Under the pieces are notes generated by a model that saw only the letters and a list, made by a program, of their open reading frames with translations, did no database searches and was not told the DNA's origin. A stretch of 64,000 bases of DNA from Bog-756 sp963696495 (GTDB lineage Bacteria; Actinomycetota; Acidimicrobiia; Acidimicrobiales; RAAP-2). The translations under genes were made by a program, and so were the position numbers. The stretch is taken from contig CAVOKJ010000006.1 of the NCBI GenBank assembly GCA_963696495.1, positions 1 through 64,000 on the forward strand, given 5' to 3'. Below are positions 59,414-64,000 of this stretch, one piece after another. Position 1 is the stretch's first letter. Each line of letters opens with the position of its first letter.

Positions 59414-60952
59414 GTGACCGCGGTCCTGGAGATTAGGGCACCCAGGGGTGGTGAGCGACGGTGGGCGACCCTGACGGTCCTCTGCGTGACGCTGCTGCTG
59501 ATCAGCCTCGACAACACGATCCTGAACGTGGCGCTCCCGTCGGTCGTGCGGGCCCTGAGCGCCACCTCCAGCCAGCTGCAGTGGATCGTCGATGCGTACG
59601 CCATCGTCTTTGCCGGCCTGCTGCTCACCTTCGGTGCCCTCGGCGACCGTGTGGGGCGCAAGTGGGTGTTCATGGCCGGGCTGGTCGTCTTCGGTGGGGG
59701 GTCGGCGCTGGCGGCCTTCTCGCCCACCCCGGACCGACTCACCGCCGCTCGGGCCTTGATGGGCATCGGGGCCGCCGCGCTCATGCCCTGTACCCTGTCC
59801 ATTCTCACCAACGTGTTCACCGGTGAGGGGGAACGGGCACGGGCCATCGGGATCTGGTCGGGCACCGCCGGGCTCGGTGTGGCGATCGGGCCGATCCTCG
59901 GAGGCTTCCTGTTGGTCCACTACTGGTGGGGGTCGGTCTTCCTCATCAACGTACCGATCGCCCTGGTCGGTCTCATCGCCTCCGCATTCCTCGTCCCCAA
60001 CTCCAAGAGCCCACGACCCAGGCCATCGGATCCGATCGGCGCCGTGCTGTCGGTGATCGGCCTCGCACTGCTGTTGTGGGGGATCATCGAGGCTCCCAAC
60101 CGGACCTGGTCCTCTCCGCTGATCCTCGCCGCACTGATCGGCGCCGCGGCGATCATCGGTCTGTTCGTGGTCTGGGAGCGACACAGCGACCACCCCATGC
60201 TCCCCATGCAGTTCTTCGGCAACCGCCGCTACAGCGCAGCCATCGCCGCGCTGGCCCTGGTGCTGTTCGCCCTCCTCGGGCTCTTCTTCCTCGTGACCCA
60301 GTACCTCCAGTTCAGTCTCGGCTTCAGCCCACTCGAGACCGGGTTGGGACTGGCGCCCATCGCCCTCATCCTGCTCATCGCCGCTCCGTCGTCGGTGCTG
60401 CTGGCCCGCCGCTTCGGATCGAAGCCGGTGGTGGCCGGTGGGCTGGCGCTGATCGCCGTGGGACTGGGCCTCCTGTCCGGGACCACCGTGCACAGCACCT
60501 ACCGTGACTGCCTGCCCTGGTTCGCGCTCATCGGCGCCGGCGTCGGCCTGACGCTGGCGCCCTCGACCGAATCGGTCATGGGCTCACTCCCCACGAGCGA
60601 CGCCGGTGTCGGGTCCGCCACCAGCGACACGTCGATGCAGATCGGCGGTGCCCTCGGCGTGGGCGTCCTCGGCACGGTCCTCAATCTCCGTTACCAGGAC
60701 TTCCTGGCACCGCTGCTCGCCCACCAACCGATCCCGGCCGGTGTCGAGAAGATAATCCTGGGGTCGCTCGGGGGCGCGTTGGCCGTGGCCGGGCACATCC
60801 CGGGAAGGTCCGGCGACGCGCTGGCCGAAGCGGCCCGCCGGGGGTTCATCTCGGGAATGGACCTCGGCTTCATCGTTGCCGCCGTGGTCGTCGGCGTGGC
60901 CGGCCTGATCGTCCTGGTGGCACTGCCCAACCGGCCGGCCAAGGAGCGCTAG
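59414..60952 (+). CDS. MFS multidrug exporter, DHA2 (14-helix) type
   Basis: Proton-driven drug exporter of 512 residues. Hallmarks are LDNTILNVALPSV and QWIVDAYAIVFAGLLLTFGALGDRVGRKWVF (motif A), and GTAGLGVAIGPILGGFL (motif C, typical of antiporters), with 14 predicted helices. GTG start. It lies next to a divergent-downstream TetR gene (33 bases, tail to tail), which may or may not control it. Confidence 0.9.
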   Translation: MTAVLEIRAPRGGERRWATLTVLCVTLLLISLDNTILNVALPSVVRALSATSSQLQWIVDAYAIVFAGLLLTFGALGDRVGRKWVFMAGLVVFGGGSALAAFSPTPDRLTAARALMGIGAAALMPCTLSILTNVFTGEGERARAIGIWSGTAGLGVAIGPILGGFLLVHYWWGSVFLINVPIALVGLIASAFLVPNSKSPRPRPSDPIGAVLSVIGLALLLWGIIEAPNRTWSSPLILAALIGAAAIIGLFVVWERHSDHPMLPMQFFGNRRYSAAIAALALVLFALLGLFFLVTQYLQFSLGFSPLETGLGLAPIALILLIAAPSSVLLARRFGSKPVVAGGLALIAVGLGLLSGTTVHSTYRDCLPWFALIGAGVGLTLAPSTESVMGSLPTSDAGVGSATSDTSMQIGGALGVGVLGTVLNLRYQDFLAPLLAHQPIPAGVEKIILGSLGGALAVAGHIPGRSGDALAEAARRGFISGMDLGFIVAAVVVGVAGLIVLVALPNRPAKER

Positions 60953-60985
60953 CCTGCCGGATCCGCATCGGACGGCGCCGGGAGC

Positions 60986-61573
60986 TCAGCGACGAGTTGC
61001 CGTTGTCCGGTCACCGGTCACGTCTCGCATCTCGTCCGCCAAGAGCCGGATGCTTTCCGAAAGTGAGCGCCCGCCCGCGTCGCGGACCCATGCCTCGAAG
61101 GCGATCTTGAAGACGGCCATCCCCGCTTCGGCCGCCAGACTCGCCATGGGGTCGCCGACGCCGCGCCGTCGCAACGCGCCGGCCATGGCCGAGGCCACCG
61201 ACGCCAGCTTGATCAGTTCGCGTTCTTGCAGTTCGGCGTTGGCATCGATGATGGCCTGTCGCTGCCGTACGAAGTCCCGCCGCCCCTCGAAGAGCTCATC
61301 GGCGAGCGAACCGAAGGCTTCGGTGACCACCTCGATCGGCGGCAGGGACGCCGGAGCGTCGTCGACCTTGGCCACGAGGATCTCCCGGAATGCGACTGCC
61401 CCGGAGAACAGGACCTCGCGCTTGTCGGCGAAGTGCCGAAAGAAGGTCCGCTCGGTGAGCCCCGCCCGCTCGGCGATCTCGACGACGGTGGTGCTCTCGT
61501 ACCCGCGCTCGCCGTACAGCTCCATGGCTGCGTGCTCGAGCCGGCCTCGCGCGTCCGGCGCCCATCTGCCCAT
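60986..61573 (-). CDS. TetR-family transcriptional regulator
   Basis: Repressor of 195 residues. The N-terminal helix-turn-helix is canonical (AAMELYGERGYESTTVVEIAERAGLTERTFFRHFADKREVLF). The C-terminal ligand domain is helical. Divergent from the epimerase-like gene, with two operator-like palindromes covering the gap, one overlapping each promoter; it probably represses itself and that gene. Confidence 0.9.
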   Translation of the reverse strand: MGRWAPDARGRLEHAAMELYGERGYESTTVVEIAERAGLTERTFFRHFADKREVLFSGAVAFREILVAKVDDAPASLPPIEVVTEAFGSLADELFEGRRDFVRQRQAIIDANAELQERELIKLASVASAMAGALRRRGVGDPMASLAAEAGMAVFKIAFEAWVRDAGGRSLSESIRLLADEMRDVTGDRTTATRR

Positions 61574-61593
61574 CCGGGTATCCTACCTGTGGA

Positions 61594-61638
61594 TGGCAGT
61601 CACTGTCATCGATGGTACACTCATGTCAGTGCCTGGCA
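61594..61638. promoter_or_regulatory. Two operator-like palindromes for the TetR regulator
   Basis: TGGCAGTCACTGTCA (61594-61608) and TGTCAGTGCCTGGCA (61624-61638) are near-palindromes of the form TGnCAGTnnCTGnCA, with centres 30 bp apart. TACACT (61616-61621) between them could be the -10 of the rightward promoter, and TAGGAT on the minus strand (61587-61582) that of tetR. Confidence 0.6.
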
Positions 61639-61690
61639 TCGTCGGTCTGTCCCGATCGCCGCAGCGGCACCCGAACGCAGGAGGGCACGC

Positions 61691-62596
61691 ATGAGGGTCT
61701 TCGTCACCGGAGCATCCGGCCACATCGGTTCCGCCGTCATCCCCGAACTCCTGGGGGCCGGGCACCGTGTCATCGGCCTCGCCCGTTCGGATGCGTCGGC
61801 TGCGGCGCTGGAGGCCGCCGGGGCCGAGGCCCATCGTGGAGACCTCGACGACCTCGACGGCCTGCAGCAGGCCGCCGCCGACGCGGACGGGGTCATCCAC
61901 CTGGCCTTCAAGCACGAGGAGATGAACTCGGGGCACTTCGAGGCCGCCGTCGAGGGCGACCTGCGGGCCGTTCGGGCGATCGGTGATGCGCTCGTCGGCT
62001 CCGGCAAGCCGTTCGTCGGCACGTCGGGAACGCTCATGCTGCTGTTCGGCGGTGTCGAGGGCGTGGGGACCGAGGCCGACGCCGGCGACGCCGGGCCGCG
62101 GATCGACGCCGAGAACGCCGTGATCGCACTGGCCGATCGTGGGGTCCGCTCGTCCGTCATCCGCCTCCCGCCGAGCGTGCACAGCTCGCTCGATCGCACA
62201 GGGTTCGTTCCGGCCCTCATCTCGTTCGCCCGCGACAAGGGCCGCGCCGGCTATGTGGGCGATGGCGCCAACCGCTGGCCGACGGTGCACACACTCGACG
62301 CGGCACGGCTCTACCGCTTGGCGCTCGAAGGGGCCCCGGCCGGCACGCGGCTGCATGGTGTCGGCGAGGAAGGTGTGCGGTTCCGGGAGATCGCCGAGTG
62401 CATCGGCCGCCATCTGGACCTACCGACGGTCAGCATCCCCCAAGAGGACCTGGCCGACTACTTCGAATACCTCGCCTTCTTCGTCTCGCTCGACAACCCC
62501 ACGTCGAGTGCACGGACCCAGGCACTGCTCGACTGGCACCCCACGAATCCCCGGCTCATCGAGGATCTCGACGAGGGCCACTACTTCCGGATCTGA
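61691..62596 (+). CDS. NAD-dependent epimerase/dehydratase-like protein (extended SDR)
   Basis: Rossmann-fold protein of 301 residues. The cofactor motif is GASGHIG, followed by RVIGLARSDASAAALEAAGAEAHRGDLDD, which favours NADP. The catalytic Tyr-x3-Lys of classical SDRs is not evident; the sequence fits atypical members such as those annotated as nucleoside-diphosphate-sugar epimerases (HTLDAARLYRLALEG, then SSARTQALLDWHPTNPRL). It probably reduces or isomerises a small carbonyl compound. Controlled by the divergent TetR. Confidence 0.8.
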   Translation: MRVFVTGASGHIGSAVIPELLGAGHRVIGLARSDASAAALEAAGAEAHRGDLDDLDGLQQAAADADGVIHLAFKHEEMNSGHFEAAVEGDLRAVRAIGDALVGSGKPFVGTSGTLMLLFGGVEGVGTEADAGDAGPRIDAENAVIALADRGVRSSVIRLPPSVHSSLDRTGFVPALISFARDKGRAGYVGDGANRWPTVHTLDAARLYRLALEGAPAGTRLHGVGEEGVRFREIAECIGRHLDLPTVSIPQEDLADYFEYLAFFVSLDNPTSSARTQALLDWHPTNPRLIEDLDEGHYFRI

Positions 62597-62742
62597 ACGA
62601 AACCGGACGCACGGACCGGACGGACGGACCGGACGCGCGGACCGGACGCACGCCATGGGGGCGCGCGGACGCGGGCGCTGCGCCAAGCCGGCTTGGCTAG
62701 GGTGACCCCCGGTGGCGTGTGGATACGGAGGGGATTGATCGG

Positions 62743-64000
62743 GTGCCGACGCGACGCGATGTCCTCAAGGGCGGCGGGGGAGCCTTGCTCGCCGGCCTGG
62801 CGGGGTCGACGACCGGCACCGTCGCGGCAGCGGCGGCGACGCCGGGTCACACCGGGGACTCGGCCGCCGGGCCCCGACCGGCGGACCCCACCGCATCCGG
62901 GTTCCGACCCGGTGGGGCCGGACCCCTCTACTGGAGCACCTACGGCTACGAGAATTTCAACAACACCCTCATACCCGAGGACGTGTGGAAGACCAACGTC
63001 GACTGGGTGGCGGCAACGTTCCGCGACTACGGCTACACGATGGTGTGCACCGACGGCTGGATCGACAACACCCAACGGATAACGCCCCACGGCTACATCG
63101 TGAGCCAGGCCGACGACTGGGTCCACGACTGGGCCTGGTGGGCCGAGTACCTGAAGGCCAAGGGCCTCGAGCTCGGCGTCTACTACAACCCGCTGTGGGC
63201 CACCCGGTCGGCGGTCACGAATCCGTCGGTGACGGTCATCGGCCGTCCCGACGTGAAGGTCGCCGACATCGTCAACCCGGGCGACTACTTCGACGGAGGC
63301 GGACTCCTGCAGTGGGTGGACACCTCCCGGGACGGGGCCGAGGAGTACGTGAAGGGCTATGTCGCCCACTTCCGGCGACTCGGTGCGGTGTTCCTCCGGA
63401 TCGACTTTCTCGCCTGGTACGAAGTGGGCTTCGACCAGAGCGAGGGCACGGTGGGGGTCGCCCACGGCCGGGACTCCTATCTGCAGGCACTCGGGTGGAT
63501 GCGGGAGGCGGCGGGCGACATGCAGCTGAGCCTGGTGATGCCCAATCTGTTCGACCACGGGTCCGGGGAACGCCGATTCGGAGACCTGGTCCGGATCGAC
63601 AACGACGTCGGCTTCGGTACCTGGTACAGCCTGAGTGAGGGGCGCCAGACCTGGCAGCCGGAGTGGTCCCAGTGGAACAACCCGTTCCTCGGATTCACCG
63701 GCTTCGCCGACATCTCCGGCCGGGGCCAGATGATCCTCGACGGCGACCCGTTGATCATGCAGACGTTCGCCGACGACGGCGAGCGGCAGAGCGCGATCAA
63801 CCTCTTCACCCTGGCCGGGGCCCCCATCGCCATCGCTGACCGCATCGACACGATCGCCGACAACGCCCACATCCTCCAGAACACCGAGGTGCTGGCCCTG
63901 CGCAAGGCCGGACTGGTCGGCAAGCCTGTCTTCGTCAACGGCCACGGCTTCGAGTACGACCCCACGAGCCGTGATCCCGAGCGTTGGATCGGCCAGCTGC
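62743..64000 (+). CDS. Tat-exported glycosidase-like TIM-barrel protein (cut by window end)
   Basis: At least 419 residues; the frame is still open at the end of the window. The GTG start (GGAGGGG upstream) opens a Tat signal peptide: TRRDVLKGGGGALLAGLAG, then AAAAATPG. The mature part resembles the alpha-galactosidase-like clan of TIM barrels: VCTDGWIDNTQ, a YYNPLW strand, LGAVFLRIDFLAWYEVG (the Asp in the RIDF strand is where the nucleophile sits in such enzymes), LVMPNLF and GDPLIMQTF. It probably cleaves a glycan outside the cell. The exact glycoside hydrolase family cannot be fixed by eye. Confidence 0.7.
   Translation, partial: MPTRRDVLKGGGGALLAGLAGSTTGTVAAAAATPGHTGDSAAGPRPADPTASGFRPGGAGPLYWSTYGYENFNNTLIPEDVWKTNVDWVAATFRDYGYTMVCTDGWIDNTQRITPHGYIVSQADDWVHDWAWWAEYLKAKGLELGVYYNPLWATRSAVTNPSVTVIGRPDVKVADIVNPGDYFDGGGLLQWVDTSRDGAEEYVKGYVAHFRRLGAVFLRIDFLAWYEVGFDQSEGTVGVAHGRDSYLQALGWMREAAGDMQLSLVMPNLFDHGSGERRFGDLVRIDNDVGFGTWYSLSEGRQTWQPEWSQWNNPFLGFTGFADISGRGQMILDGDPLIMQTFADDGERQSAINLFTLAGAPIAIADRIDTIADNAHILQNTEVLALRKAGLVGKPVFVNGHGFEYDPTSRDPERWIGQL

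Overview
The window looks like chromosomal DNA of a free-living high-GC actinobacterium. An uncultured member of class Acidimicrobiia or a relative fits best, but this is an inference from gene families and no rRNA or tRNA gene is present. Signs of the group are an AfsR/SARP-type giant regulator, F420-type oxidoreductases (a luciferase-like enzyme at 35135-36052 and a Ddn-like enzyme at 56448-56894), DUF2510, DUF3052, DUF5996 and DUF6582 proteins, a SigJ-like sigma factor with its YCII partner, many GTG/TTG starts, 4-base ATGA/GTGA gene overlaps and several probable leaderless genes.

The left part (about 1-25 kb) is looser, visibly less G+C-rich in places and full of intergenic palindromes. 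It holds a secreted beta-propeller protein; a SARP regulator between an ABC exporter and a TPR/HTH gene pair, with matching triple direct repeats in front of both flanking transcription units; a GPKT-type accessory protein with a coupled 40-residue ORF; an HSL-family esterase; an orphan solute-binding lipoprotein; an hspR/hsp20 pair; TfoX-like and VOC remnants; a PadR-controlled ABC exporter; two divergent sulfatases; and GNAT/hydrolase fragments at 24.3-25.0 kb. A dispersed CCTCAGC(T)...(A)GCTGAGG palindrome family occurs only in this part.

The middle (25-38 kb) is dense, ordinary actinobacterial DNA: a DoxX-like protein, a DUF6582 protein, YCII plus a SigJ-like sigma factor, an amidohydrolase, a GAP-family exporter, a TetR-like regulator, 2'-5' RNA ligase, a DUF2510/DivIVA-like/DUF3592-like membrane protein, an XRE regulator, a luciferase-like oxidoreductase, a secreted protein and a DUF5996 protein.

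From 38 to 52.6 kb there is a catabolic-looking cluster: a Baeyer-Villiger-type flavin monooxygenase, a two-domain SDR and an HxH amidohydrolase in one overlapping operon; then a cytochrome P450 overlapping an SDR, two more SDRs and a metal-dependent hydrolase; then, on the opposite strand, a second hydrolase overlapping an acetoacetate-decarboxylase-like gene and a tandem pair of unknown paralogues. Together these could oxidise an alicyclic or terpenoid-type ketone or alcohol to a lactone and open the ring. The substrate cannot be read from the sequence.

The right end (52.7-64 kb) has a PAS-PAS-PAS-GGDEF diguanylate cyclase, a SAM methyltransferase, a Ddn-like protein, DUF3052 and SRPBCC genes, a DoxX-like membrane protein, an MFS exporter, a TetR regulator divergent from an NAD-epimerase-like gene with two operator-like palindromes between them, and a Tat-exported glycosidase-like protein cut by the window end.

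The best leads are the SARP repeat pair with its shared promoter motif, the palindrome family confined to the left part, the 38-52 kb oxidative cluster, and a possible alternating RNA hairpin in front of hsp20.
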